From CAOJBM01 sp051872535 (GTDB taxonomy: Bacteria > Bacillota_I > Bacilli_A > RF39 > UBA660): a stretch of DNA of 24,959 nt. Positions 14,732 to 22,729 of the stretch are shown piece by piece. Made by a program: the position numbers and the translations under genes. Numbering within the stretch: position 1 is the first letter of the stretch; every line of letters begins with the position of its first letter. Below the pieces are notes generated by a model. The model was not told the origin of the DNA and did not search any database. It saw only the letters and a program-made list of their open reading frames with translations. Where the stretch lies: NCBI GenBank assembly GCA_051872535.1, contig JBJEDY010000074.1, positions 1-24,959 on the forward strand. The letters are read 5' to 3'.

Positions 14732-15688
14732 ATGAATAATTTAGAGGAATACATATTTGAATTAGAAGAAGATTTAAAATCAATACCTGAATTATCAGAA
14801 ATCGAACTTATTAGATATGTATATTTAAATCTTGGTAGTAGAATGTCCTTTGATGAAACTTTTAGACCATTTGGAAACAGTAAAACAAGACAAAATATGT
14901 ATAAATATCATTCTAGATCAGAAAAAGATTTAGAGAAATGTATGAAAAATAATAAAGTAATTTGTAAGTCATTATCATATATTTTAGAATATGTTCTAAA
15001 AAGATTTGGTGTAGATATAAAAACTATTGTTGATTATGACGATAGAAGTAACTGTCCACATGTTTATAATTATATTAACCAAAAAAATGGTATATCTTAT
15101 GTAGTTGACCTTCAAGAGGATTTATATAATATTCAGGCACATTATCTTCCCAAAAACTTTGGTATTAATTCAATTAAAGAAATGAAATATATAATTAGTA
15201 GATTTGACCAAGAACAAATAGATAGAAAATTAGGGTATATTTCAAATGATAATTACTATGCGGATGAGTATCTATATTTATTACGTTTGACTTCAGACTT
15301 TATTGATAATTTTGGAGATAAAGTAAAATTTATTTTGGAGAATATTGATATGTATAGTATTGAAAATATGGGATATATAGATCTTCAATGGCATCATAAA
15401 ACTATTTTGGAATATTTTTTTGATAAGAAAGATTTTAGTTATGATGATTCTACAGGAATAATTAGAATGATAGATTGTTACAAATATGTCAATGGAGTTA
15501 GAAAATACATTAATTGTATCGCTATTCAAAACAAAGGTGAAACCGAAATATATTTATATAATAGAAAAAAATCACGATATTCTAAAATAAATATAGATTA
15601 TTTTGCAAATGCTGTTAAAAATGGCTTAATAATTCACAATTGTTCAGTTCCAGGATTAAGGAAGGTATTAAAAAAGAACCTAAATTAA
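14732..15688 (+). CDS. Putative transglutaminase-like protein with a Cys-His-Asp triad
   Basis: 318 residues, no signal peptide or membrane helix. Its order of Cys, His and Asp resembles the transglutaminase/papain-like fold. Cys78 lies at the start of a helix (KVICKSLSYILEYVLKRFG), where a catalytic nucleophile sits in this fold. His110 opens a beta strand (HVYNYI) and Asp126 lies in the next strand (YVVDLQEDL). The upstream helix ELIRYVYLNLGSRMSFD (25-41) also fits the family. The C-terminal half (about 180-318) is unrecognised and may bind a partner. Peptidase or cross-linking activity is inferred from motif order only; the gene could also encode an inactive relative. It stands alone with its own promoter. 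Confidence 0.55.
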   Translation: MNNLEEYIFELEEDLKSIPELSEIELIRYVYLNLGSRMSFDETFRPFGNSKTRQNMYKYHSRSEKDLEKCMKNNKVICKSLSYILEYVLKRFGVDIKTIVDYDDRSNCPHVYNYINQKNGISYVVDLQEDLYNIQAHYLPKNFGINSIKEMKYIISRFDQEQIDRKLGYISNDNYYADEYLYLLRLTSDFIDNFGDKVKFILENIDMYSIENMGYIDLQWHHKTILEYFFDKKDFSYDDSTGIIRMIDCYKYVNGVRKYINCIAIQNKGETEIYLYNRKKSRYSKINIDYFANAVKNGLIIHNCSVPGLRKVLKKNLN

Positions 15689-15701
15689 TTGATAGATAAC
15701 A

Positions 15702-17144
15702 TCATTCTTTATATTTAATATCTTTTACACTAGGGCCTTTAATGCATTCCCCATCTATAGAAAAACGGGAACTATGGCAAGGGCAATCCCAAGTTTTTTC
15801 TTTTTTATTAAAAATAAGACTACAACCAAAATGAGGACAAGTAGTATAAACAATATGTTCTTTTTTATATTTGTCTGTATAAATCGCAACACTTTTCCCG
15901 TTTATAGTTTTGAATTGTAAATTTTCAGAATACCAGCTTTTCTTTTTCTTTTTACTTCCTATAAATGCGACAACACTAATTGCCATATTATTAAAGAAAC
16001 TTTTAAATTTATAAAAATTCATTCGCTTAATCTTAAATAATTTTTGATAATCATTTTTTATATTTAAAATAGTATCTGAAATAATTTTTGCTGCAAGAAT
16101 TGCATTTGTCATACCCCATGTGTTAAAACCGGTTTCAATATATAAATTCTTTTTAATTTTACCTATATAAGGCAATCTGTCATCAGTAATAATATCTACA
16201 TTTGACCACTCAGTTATAATATCTTCTTCTTTAATCTTGAATACTTTTTTTACATTATTAAAATTGTTTTCATCATTTTGCTTAATAGCTGTATTATGCG
16301 AACTTGCTAAACAGATTTTATAAATATTTTTTCCATCTTGGTAATAACGTAATGATAAACTAGGATTGGAAATGTTAATACAACTAAACTTATTATTCTT
16401 TTCTGTTTTACATGCAATGATGTATGATTTTTCGTTATATGATTTTAATGGAAGTAAAAATGGAATAACAAAAAAAGGGTAATGGCAGGCAACAATTACC
16501 TTCTTAGCAACAATTGTGTGTTTTTCCGTATAACAATAATATTTATTGTTTTGATATTTAATACTTATTACTCTAGTATTTTCATAAATTTGTTTATCTT
16601 TTAAAATTCTTTTTAATTGATTTAAATATTTAATAGGATTAAAAACATAAGTGTCAGAAACGGCAATAGAATATTTAGATGGTATTTCTAAAGGTAGTGA
16701 TTTTTCTTCAACAAAAACTTTTTGACTTTCTAAAAATTCTTTCTCTTGTTTTAGTTTTTTTATTTCCTTTTCTTTATTCGTAAAAATAAAGGAGTCAACT
16801 TGTTCTAAATCACATTTTATTTTTTCTTTTTGGATTATTTCTTTTATTAAAGAAATGGCATATTTTTGACTATTTAAATAACTTATTGCTGTTTCCTTAT
16901 GAATATTTTTTTTAATAATTGTATATATAGATCCTTGTAAATAATTTAATTTTCCTGTTGTGTTTTTAGTAACACCACTTCCAATATAATTTGCATCAAC
17001 TAAGCAGACTGAAGGTAAATCTTTTAAATAATAAAGAGTTGTTAATCCAGCTAATCCACCACCTATTATTAATGTATCAACTTCAATTGAATTAGCTAAA
17101 CTTTTAAAAGAAAAATTGTCTAAATAGTTTTCCCATAAGCTCAT
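15702..17144 (-). CDS. FAD-dependent oxidoreductase (DAO family) fused to a Rieske [2Fe-2S] domain
   Basis: 480 residues from the ATG at 17144; another in-frame ATG at 17156 lacks a ribosome site, while GGTGA precedes the chosen one. The N-terminus has the FAD-binding TLIIGGGLAGLTTLYYL motif (about 24-40) followed by a DAO-type body with TGFNTWGMTNA near the C-terminal part of the flavin domain. The last 45 residues are a Rieske domain: C-P-H (Cys436, His438) and C-P-C-H (Cys454, His457). It is similar to Bacillus YhfW-type proteins that oxidise a small amine or acid; the substrate is unknown. It is the only gene on the minus strand and converges with the preceding gene, 13 bases apart, with no clear terminator between them. 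Confidence 0.88.
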   Translation of the reverse strand: MSLWENYLDNFSFKSLANSIEVDTLIIGGGLAGLTTLYYLKDLPSVCLVDANYIGSGVTKNTTGKLNYLQGSIYTIIKKNIHKETAISYLNSQKYAISLIKEIIQKEKIKCDLEQVDSFIFTNKEKEIKKLKQEKEFLESQKVFVEEKSLPLEIPSKYSIAVSDTYVFNPIKYLNQLKRILKDKQIYENTRVISIKYQNNKYYCYTEKHTIVAKKVIVACHYPFFVIPFLLPLKSYNEKSYIIACKTEKNNKFSCINISNPSLSLRYYQDGKNIYKICLASSHNTAIKQNDENNFNNVKKVFKIKEEDIITEWSNVDIITDDRLPYIGKIKKNLYIETGFNTWGMTNAILAAKIISDTILNIKNDYQKLFKIKRMNFYKFKSFFNNMAISVVAFIGSKKKKKSWYSENLQFKTINGKSVAIYTDKYKKEHIVYTTCPHFGCSLIFNKKEKTWDCPCHSSRFSIDGECIKGPSVKDIKYKE

Positions 17145-17165
17145 TTTTTTCACCATTTATAATAT

Positions 17166-17196
17166 ACCCAAAGAAAAGAAAGACATACAAAATATG
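17166..17196 (-). promoter_or_regulatory. Promoter of the DAO-Rieske gene (minus strand)
   Basis: Read on the minus strand, TTGTAT is followed after about 18 bases by TATATT, then the start region about 20 bases further on. It lies back to back with the plus-strand promoter of the GH5 gene. The boxes are moderate matches only, and coordinates are approximate. Confidence 0.4.
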
Positions 17197-17222
17197 TTAT
17201 TCTAATATAAGGTATTAAACTA

Positions 17223-17231
17223 TGTTATAAT
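17223..17231 (+). promoter_or_regulatory. Extended -10 promoter of the GH5 lipoprotein gene
   Basis: TGTTATAAT (17223-17231) is a consensus extended -10; a second TATAAT overlaps at 17231-17236. No -35 box is convincing. The sequence AAGGTATTAAA occurs at 17209-17219 and again at 17241-17251, the second copy supplying the ribosome site. Confidence 0.5.
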
Positions 17232-17251
17232 ATAATAAAGAAGGTATTAAA

Positions 17252-18319
17252 ATGAAAAAAATTTATCAAATATTAATTATATTACTATTATTATTTAGTA
17301 TTAGTTCATGTAGCAATAAAGAACAAATAAATAATAATAATAATAATAAAGAAACATATCAAACACAAAGTAATAATAAAGAAGAAAATAGTAATAATTC
17401 AATTAATAACTCAACTACTTCAAATCCTAAAAATAACTTTGTAAGTTATAATGGTAATTTAAAAGTAAAAGGTACTAGTATAGTAAATCAATATGATGAA
17501 GAGATTCAATTAAAAGGAATAAGTTCTCATGGTTTACAATGGTATGGAGATTATATTAATGAAAATAATATTAAAATACTTAGAGATGAATGGAATAGTA
17601 ATGTATTTAGAATAGCAATGTATACTGCAGAAAATGGATATATTCAAAATAAAAATATAAGAGAAACACTAATAGAAAAAATAGATTTGTTAATAAGCAT
17701 GGATATGTATGTTATAATTGATTGGCATATTCTTAGTGATGGAAATCCATTAACTTATGTTAGAGAATCTAAAGAATTCTTTGATTTTATAAGTAAGAAA
17801 TATGCTGATGTTCCTAATGTAATTTATGAAATATGTAATGAACCAAATGGAGCAGATTGGAATAATCATATTAAACCATATGCTGATCAAGTTATACCAG
17901 TTATAAGAAAAAATAGTCAAAAATCGATAATTATTGTTGGAACAAATACTTGGTGTCAGGATATATTAGAACCTATTAATAATCGTATTAATGATGAAAA
18001 TGTTATGTATGCTGTTCATTTTTATGCTGGAACTCATACAAATTGGTTAAGAGATAGAGTAAGCCAAGCTTTAAATTCTGGGTTGCCCATCTTTGTATCT
18101 GAATGGGGAACAAGTAAAGCAGATGGTAACGGTGGAGTATTTACTGATGAAGCACAAAAATGGATAGATTTTATGAAAGAAAATAATATTAGTTGGTGTA
18201 ATTGGTCTTTATCAGATAAGAATGAAACATCAGCCTTATTAAAACCAGGAGCTGGAGTTAATGGTATAAACTTATTATCAGAAAGTGGAGAGTTTGTCAA
18301 AAAAGCAATTTTAAAATAA
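17252..18319 (+). CDS. Lipoprotein endoglucanase-type glycoside hydrolase, family GH5
   Basis: 355 residues. A lipoprotein signal peptide ends with ISSC (Cys20), so the enzyme should be lipid-anchored outside the membrane. An Asn/Ser/Lys-rich linker (21-62) includes an N6 run coded by a pure AAT repeat. The GH5 barrel (about 68-355) shows LKGISSHGLQWYGD, VIIDWHIL, YEICNEPNG with the acid/base Glu197, HFYAGTH, and FVSEWGTS with the nucleophile Glu284; the NWSLSDKNE segment closes the site. This is the Cel5/GH5_2 cellulase pattern, so hydrolysis of beta-1,4-glucans is likely, though related beta-glucans are possible. No carbohydrate-binding module or sugar transport gene is nearby. Confidence 0.93.
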   Translation: MKKIYQILIILLLLFSISSCSNKEQINNNNNNKETYQTQSNNKEENSNNSINNSTTSNPKNNFVSYNGNLKVKGTSIVNQYDEEIQLKGISSHGLQWYGDYINENNIKILRDEWNSNVFRIAMYTAENGYIQNKNIRETLIEKIDLLISMDMYVIIDWHILSDGNPLTYVRESKEFFDFISKKYADVPNVIYEICNEPNGADWNNHIKPYADQVIPVIRKNSQKSIIIVGTNTWCQDILEPINNRINDENVMYAVHFYAGTHTNWLRDRVSQALNSGLPIFVSEWGTSKADGNGGVFTDEAQKWIDFMKENNISWCNWSLSDKNETSALLKPGAGVNGINLLSESGEFVKKAILK

Positions 18320-18367
18320 ATCATTAAGGAAAAAACTTAGATATAAAGTAAAAGAAAGGATAAAATT

Positions 18368-19264
18368 ATGAAAACAGATAAAAATATTTTTATTGCCTTT
18401 TTATTAAATACATCATTTTCTATATTTGAACTAATTGGTGGAATGATAACAAATAGTGTAGCAATATTTTCAGATGCATTTCACGATTTTGGTGATGCTT
18501 TAAGTATTGGTATATCATTATTATTAGAAAAAAAGTCCCAAAAAAAACCAGACAAGACCTATACTTATGGTTATAAAAGATATTCTGTAATAGGTGCCTT
18601 TATAACAACTACTGTTCTTATAGTTGGATCAGTACTAGTAATAGTTGGTGGAATTAGTAGAATTATAAATCCTATAACAATTAATTATAATAAAATGATA
18701 ATATTTGCTATCTTTGGAGTGGTAATTAATTATATAGCTGCTTATTTTACTAAAGATGGAGATTCTGTTAATCAAAAAGCAGTTAATCTTCATATGTTAG
18801 AAGATGTTTTGGGCTGGCTTGTTATATTAATTGGTTCTATTATAATGAGATTTACAGATATCGTAATAATTGATTCGATTATGTCAATTGGAGTAGCATT
18901 ATTTATCTTTATCAATGCTATAAGAAACTTTAAGGATATTTTAAATGTTTTTTTGGAAAAAACTCCAAATAATATTTCTTTAGAAGAAATCATTAATCAT
19001 TTAAATGAAATAAAAGATATAATCGAAGTTCACCATCTTCATATTTGGAGTATGGATGGTATAAATAACTATGCAACAATGCATGTTGTAACTAACTCTA
19101 AAGACATTGAAGAACTTAAAAAAAGTATTAGAGAAGAAATGCATGAGCATAATATAAGTCATATTACAATTGAAATAGAATCAGAAAAAGATTATTGTGA
19201 TGAAAAAGAATGTGTAATTAAAGATATACATCCTAGTCATTCTCATCATCATTATCATCATTAA
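18368..19264 (+). CDS. Cation diffusion facilitator (CDF) exporter, zinc-type
   Basis: 298 residues, the usual CDF size. Six membrane helices occupy about residues 7-190. The metal site is formed by HDFGD (His39, Asp43) in helix 2 and HMLED (His142, Asp146) in helix 5, the H-x3-D pairs typical of Zn-selective CzcD/ZnT members; Mn and Fe exporters have D-x3-D. The cytoplasmic C-terminal domain (about 200-275, LHIWSMDG...ATMHVV) is the ferredoxin-like CDF dimer. A Cys pair and a His-rich tail (HPSHSHHHYHH, 288-298) could bind metal. It exports Zn2+ or a similar ion by proton exchange. GAAAGGA precedes the ATG, 48 bases after the GH5 gene. Confidence 0.93.
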   Translation: MKTDKNIFIAFLLNTSFSIFELIGGMITNSVAIFSDAFHDFGDALSIGISLLLEKKSQKKPDKTYTYGYKRYSVIGAFITTTVLIVGSVLVIVGGISRIINPITINYNKMIIFAIFGVVINYIAAYFTKDGDSVNQKAVNLHMLEDVLGWLVILIGSIIMRFTDIVIIDSIMSIGVALFIFINAIRNFKDILNVFLEKTPNNISLEEIINHLNEIKDIIEVHHLHIWSMDGINNYATMHVVTNSKDIEELKKSIREEMHEHNISHITIEIESEKDYCDEKECVIKDIHPSHSHHHYHH

Positions 19265-19355
19265 GTTATATTTATGAAAGTTAAACAATTAAAATCACAT
19301 TTTGAATAAAAATTAGGATTTGAATAAATTAAAAATATTTAATGTAGGTGAAATT

Positions 19356-20448
19356 ATGGAATTATATGAATTAAACAAAAAGAAAGAACTATTTCAAGAA
19401 AGATTAGAATCTTTAGGGAGGTCTCTTTGACACAACTACCAAAGAAAGAATTATAAAAGAATATGAAGATGAAATGTCAAAAGAAAATTTTTGGAATGAT
19501 ATAGATCACGCCAATAAAATAAGTAGTTCTTTAAATGCTATAAAAAAAGAATTAAAGAATTATAATGAACTTAAAGATGAAATTGAATTATATAACGAAT
19601 ATATTTTCTTATATAAAGATAATATAAGTAAAGATTTAGATAGTGAAATTACTTCTTTGGATTTATCTATTACTAATCGCTTAAAAGAATTAGAAATAAA
19701 TACAATGTTAAATGGAGAGTTCGATAAAGAAGATTGTTATTTAGAAATTCATCCAGGGGCAGGCGGTACAGAATCATGTGACTGGGCTGATATGCTTCTA
19801 CGTATGTATACAAGATTTTGTGAAAAAAACAATTACAAGTACACTATTTTAGATAAACAAGATGGAGATGAAGCAGGTATTAAATCAGTAACTTTAGAAA
19901 TAAAAGGTTACTACGCTTATGGATATTTTAAATGTGAAAAAGGTGTTCATCGTTTAGTTAGAATATCTCCGTTTGATACCAATAAAAGAAGACATACATC
20001 ATTTGCATCAGTTACTATAACTCCTAAAATAAATCAAGATATAGATATTGAAATAAATGAGAAAGATTTAAAAATAGATGTTTATCGTTCTTCAGGTAAT
20101 GGTGGACAAGGTGTTAATACAACTGACTCAGCAGTACGTATAACACATATACCTTCAAAAATAGTTGTAACTTGTCAAAATGAAAGAAGCCAAATTCAGA
20201 ATAAAGAACAATGTATGAAAATGTTAAAAAATAAATTATATCAATTAGAATATGAACGTCAGCAAAATACTCTTAATGAAATGAAAGATGCTAGTGACAG
20301 TATAAATTTTGGAAGCCAAGTAAGAAGCTATGTATTAGAACCATATACAATGGTTAAAGATAATCGTTCTAAATATGAAACTACTGAAGCAAATAAAGTA
20401 CTTGATGGTGATATTCTTCCATTTATGGAATCAATTCTAAAAATGTAA
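19356..20448 (+). CDS. prfB: Peptide chain release factor 2 with programmed +1 frameshift
   Basis: Frame one starts at ATG 19356 and encodes 24 residues to the in-frame TGA at 19428-19430. A +1 slip at CTT (19425-19427) moves ribosomes to GAC at 19429, giving 363 residues in all, ending at 20448. The slip site shows the canonical elements: internal Shine-Dalgarno AGGGAGG, then TCT CTT TGA C. This is the known RF2 autoregulation: low RF2 lets the ribosome pause at TGA and shift. The RF2 body has SPF (204-206), which reads UAA/UGA stops, and GGQ (249-251), which triggers peptide release; both match E. coli numbering within one or two residues. The gene proves that UGA is a stop here. Confidence 0.97.
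19423..19431 (+). other. prfB recoding site (CTT TGA C)
   Basis: The shift occurs at CTT followed by TGA C, with AGGGAGG three bases before CTT acting as the stimulatory Shine-Dalgarno. Downstream codons in the +1 frame (DTTTKERIIKEY) continue the RF2 N-terminal helix without a gap. Confidence 0.95.
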
Positions 20449-20501
20449 CTATAAACTAAGATAAAAATTTGATATACTTATTATGATAGGGTTGAAGTAA
20501 T

Positions 20502-21350
20502 ATGACAAAATTAAAAATGAGTATCGTAAAAAACTTTAATTTAGTAATTGGTATACTACTTGTTAGTATTGCTTTTAATCTGTTTTTATCACCAAATGAT
20601 TTAGCAGCTGGTGGAATAGGTGGACTTGCTCTCATATTTAATAGGATCTATGGAGGAAATGTTTCAACTTTTATTTTAATTGCTAATATCATTTTAATCG
20701 TAATTAGTTATTTCTTGCTTGGTTGGAAACAAACGTCCCGTACTATTTTAGGTTCTATCTTATTTCCTATCTTTGTTAATTTAACTAAAGACATTTCAAA
20801 TTATATTGATATTTATGAAGCAGATTTGTTTGTTAAAGCTTTATTTGGTGGTGTAATATCTGGATATGGCTATGGTATAATTTTTAAATATGGATATACT
20901 TCAGGTGGAACAGATATCATTGATCAATTAGTTACAAAGTATTATAAAGTATCTATGAGTACATCAATAATTGTTGTTGATGGTTTAATAGTAGCACTAG
21001 GTGGTATAACTTTTGGATTAGAAAATATGATTTATTCAGCTATTGTTTTAGTATTAATTAGTATCTATAGTAATAAATCGATGATTGGTATGAATGATTA
21101 TAAATCTTTTTATATAACAACTGATAAAATTGATGAGATAAAAGACTATTTAATTAATACTTTTCATTATGATGTAACCATTCTTGATGGTGAAGGTGGT
21201 TACTCGAAAGAAAAAAGAAAGATAATAATGTGTGTTATCAGAACTAGCGATTATTATGTCATAAATAAAGGCTTAAAGATAATTGATCCAGATGCCTTTG
21301 TAATTATCTCAAATTCTTATGAAGCTATTAATCATGGACATAAACAATAA
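20502..21350 (+). CDS. YitT-family membrane protein (DUF161 + DUF2179)
   Basis: 282 residues. Five to six hydrophobic helices (about 13-190) with the family motifs FLSPNDLAAGGIGGLALI, GWKQTSRTILGS and SGGTDIIDQLV precede a soluble C-terminal DUF2179 domain of about 80 residues (SFYITTDKIDEIKDYLINTFHYDVTILDGEGGYS...VIRTSDYYVINKGLKIIDPDAFVIISN). DUF2179 resembles PII/CutA-like ligand-binding folds. YitT proteins are widespread in Firmicutes; a transport role is suspected but not established. AGGGTTGAAG precedes the ATG. The stop codon is within the following terminator stem. Confidence 0.9.
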   Translation: MTKLKMSIVKNFNLVIGILLVSIAFNLFLSPNDLAAGGIGGLALIFNRIYGGNVSTFILIANIILIVISYFLLGWKQTSRTILGSILFPIFVNLTKDISNYIDIYEADLFVKALFGGVISGYGYGIIFKYGYTSGGTDIIDQLVTKYYKVSMSTSIIVVDGLIVALGGITFGLENMIYSAIVLVLISIYSNKSMIGMNDYKSFYITTDKIDEIKDYLINTFHYDVTILDGEGGYSKEKRKIIMCVIRTSDYYVINKGLKIIDPDAFVIISNSYEAINHGHKQ

Positions 21351-21373
21351 GGATTGCTTATTGTTTTGTTTTT
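21342..21373 (+). terminator. Rho-independent terminator of the yitT-type gene
   Basis: Perfect 10-bp stem AAACAATAAG/CTTATTGTTT (21342-21351, 21357-21366) with loop GATTG, followed by TGTTTTT. The left arm includes the TAA stop at 21348-21350. Confidence 0.85.
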
Positions 21374-21405
21374 AGGTAAAATACAACAAAAAGGAAGAGA
21401 TGCCT

Positions 21406-22728
21406 ATGAAGGATGTACTTAATAATTTAAAAATAATTACTCCTACTGATAAAATGATCGTAGGTGTATCTGGCGGTGAAGATTCAATGTGTTTGCTTCA
21501 CTTTTTGCTAAATAATTTTAATAAAAAAAATATTATCGTTGCTCATGTTAATCATAATATAAGAAGTGCTAGTGCTAGTGAATTAGAATTTGTAAAAAGT
21601 TATTGTGAAAATAATGGGGTAATCTTTGAATCGACTATTTTACCAAATGATAAGATATACAGTGAAAGTAAATTAAGAACAATGCGTTATGATTTTTTTT
21701 CTAGTCTTATTACAAAATATAAGGCCTCTTATTTATTAACTGCTCATCATGGTGATGATTTAATGGAAACTATTTTAATGCGTTTGACAAGAGGTTCAAC
21801 TTTAAAAGGATATGCAGGTATTAAAATTATAGATACAAAAGATAATTATCATATTCTAAGACCTTTATTAAATATTTCTAAAGAAATGATATCTAATTAT
21901 ATTAAAGAACATAATATACCTTTTGTTCTAGATGAGAGTAATGAATCTGATAAATATACAAGAAATAGATATCGTCATCATATTATTCCTGAATTAAAAA
22001 AGGAAAATAAAGATATACATAAAAAATATCTTAGTTTCAGCAAAGAATTATTAGATTATTATGAATTAGTTGATAATTTAGTTGAAAAAGATATTAAAGA
22101 AAATGGGTGCTCCAAATATAATTTAACTGATTTTAATAAAAAAAACACTTTATTACAAAAGAAAATTATTGAAAAAATACTCTATTATAATTATGGTAAT
22201 GATATTAGTGTTTTAACGAGTAAACATGTTGAAGAAATTCAAAATATTATTGTAAAATCAGGCAATAGTGAAATCCATCTACCATTAAATAAAAAAGCCG
22301 TTAAAGAGTATAATTATTTATCTATTGTTGAAAATAGAATTAATAAGAAATATATTAATGAAGTTTTTAATAATTATTACGAAAATGAAGATTTTGTACT
22401 TGAAACATTACAAAGTTCTATTGTAAATTCGAACTATATTATTAAATTAAACAGCCAAGACATAACATTACCAATTCATATTCGCAGTATTAAAGATGGA
22501 GATAAAATGGTTGTTAAAAATCTAAAAGGTCATAAAAAGATTAAAGATATTATAATTGATAGTAAGATTCCTAAATCAAAAAGAGAAAAATTAATTGTTC
22601 TAATTGATAACAATGATACTATTTTATGGTTGCCTGGAATAAAAAAATCACAATTTGATAAATCAAAAGCAGAAAAGTATGATATAATTATCAAGTACAG
22701 CGAAAAAGTACAAACAAAGGAGAAATAA
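21406..22728 (+). CDS. tilS: tRNA(Ile)-lysidine synthase TilS
   Basis: 440 residues from ATG 21406; the AAGGAAG ribosome site fits this start better than the in-frame ATG two codons earlier (21400). The N-type ATP pyrophosphatase domain (about 15-210) has the PP-loop SGGEDS (22-27), AHVNHNIR, LLTAHHGDDLMETILMRLTRGS and RPLL. The C-terminal region (about 340-440: LPIHIRSIKDGDKMV...HKKIKDIIIDSKIPKSKREKLIVLIDNNDTILWLPGI) is the TilS substrate-binding domain. It converts the anticodon C34 of tRNA-Ile2 to lysidine so that AUA is read as Ile, which suits an AT-rich genome with many ATA codons. ftsH follows after one base; the hpt gene found between them in Bacillus is absent. Confidence 0.95.
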   Translation: MKDVLNNLKIITPTDKMIVGVSGGEDSMCLLHFLLNNFNKKNIIVAHVNHNIRSASASELEFVKSYCENNGVIFESTILPNDKIYSESKLRTMRYDFFSSLITKYKASYLLTAHHGDDLMETILMRLTRGSTLKGYAGIKIIDTKDNYHILRPLLNISKEMISNYIKEHNIPFVLDESNESDKYTRNRYRHHIIPELKKENKDIHKKYLSFSKELLDYYELVDNLVEKDIKENGCSKYNLTDFNKKNTLLQKKIIEKILYYNYGNDISVLTSKHVEEIQNIIVKSGNSEIHLPLNKKAVKEYNYLSIVENRINKKYINEVFNNYYENEDFVLETLQSSIVNSNYIIKLNSQDITLPIHIRSIKDGDKMVVKNLKGHKKIKDIIIDSKIPKSKREKLIVLIDNNDTILWLPGIKKSQFDKSKAEKYDIIIKYSEKVQTKEK

Positions 22729-22729
22729 T

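Noticed and set aside
18034..18324. 96-residue minus-strand open frame opposite the GH5 gene
   Set aside because: It is antisense to the catalytic domain of a confident gene, with no promoter or recognisable protein.
19428..19430. In-frame TGA in prfB as a nonsense mutation, UGA-Trp code or selenocysteine
   Set aside because: The flanking Shine-Dalgarno and CTT TGA C match the standard RF2 +1 frameshift, and TGA is used as a stop elsewhere in the window.
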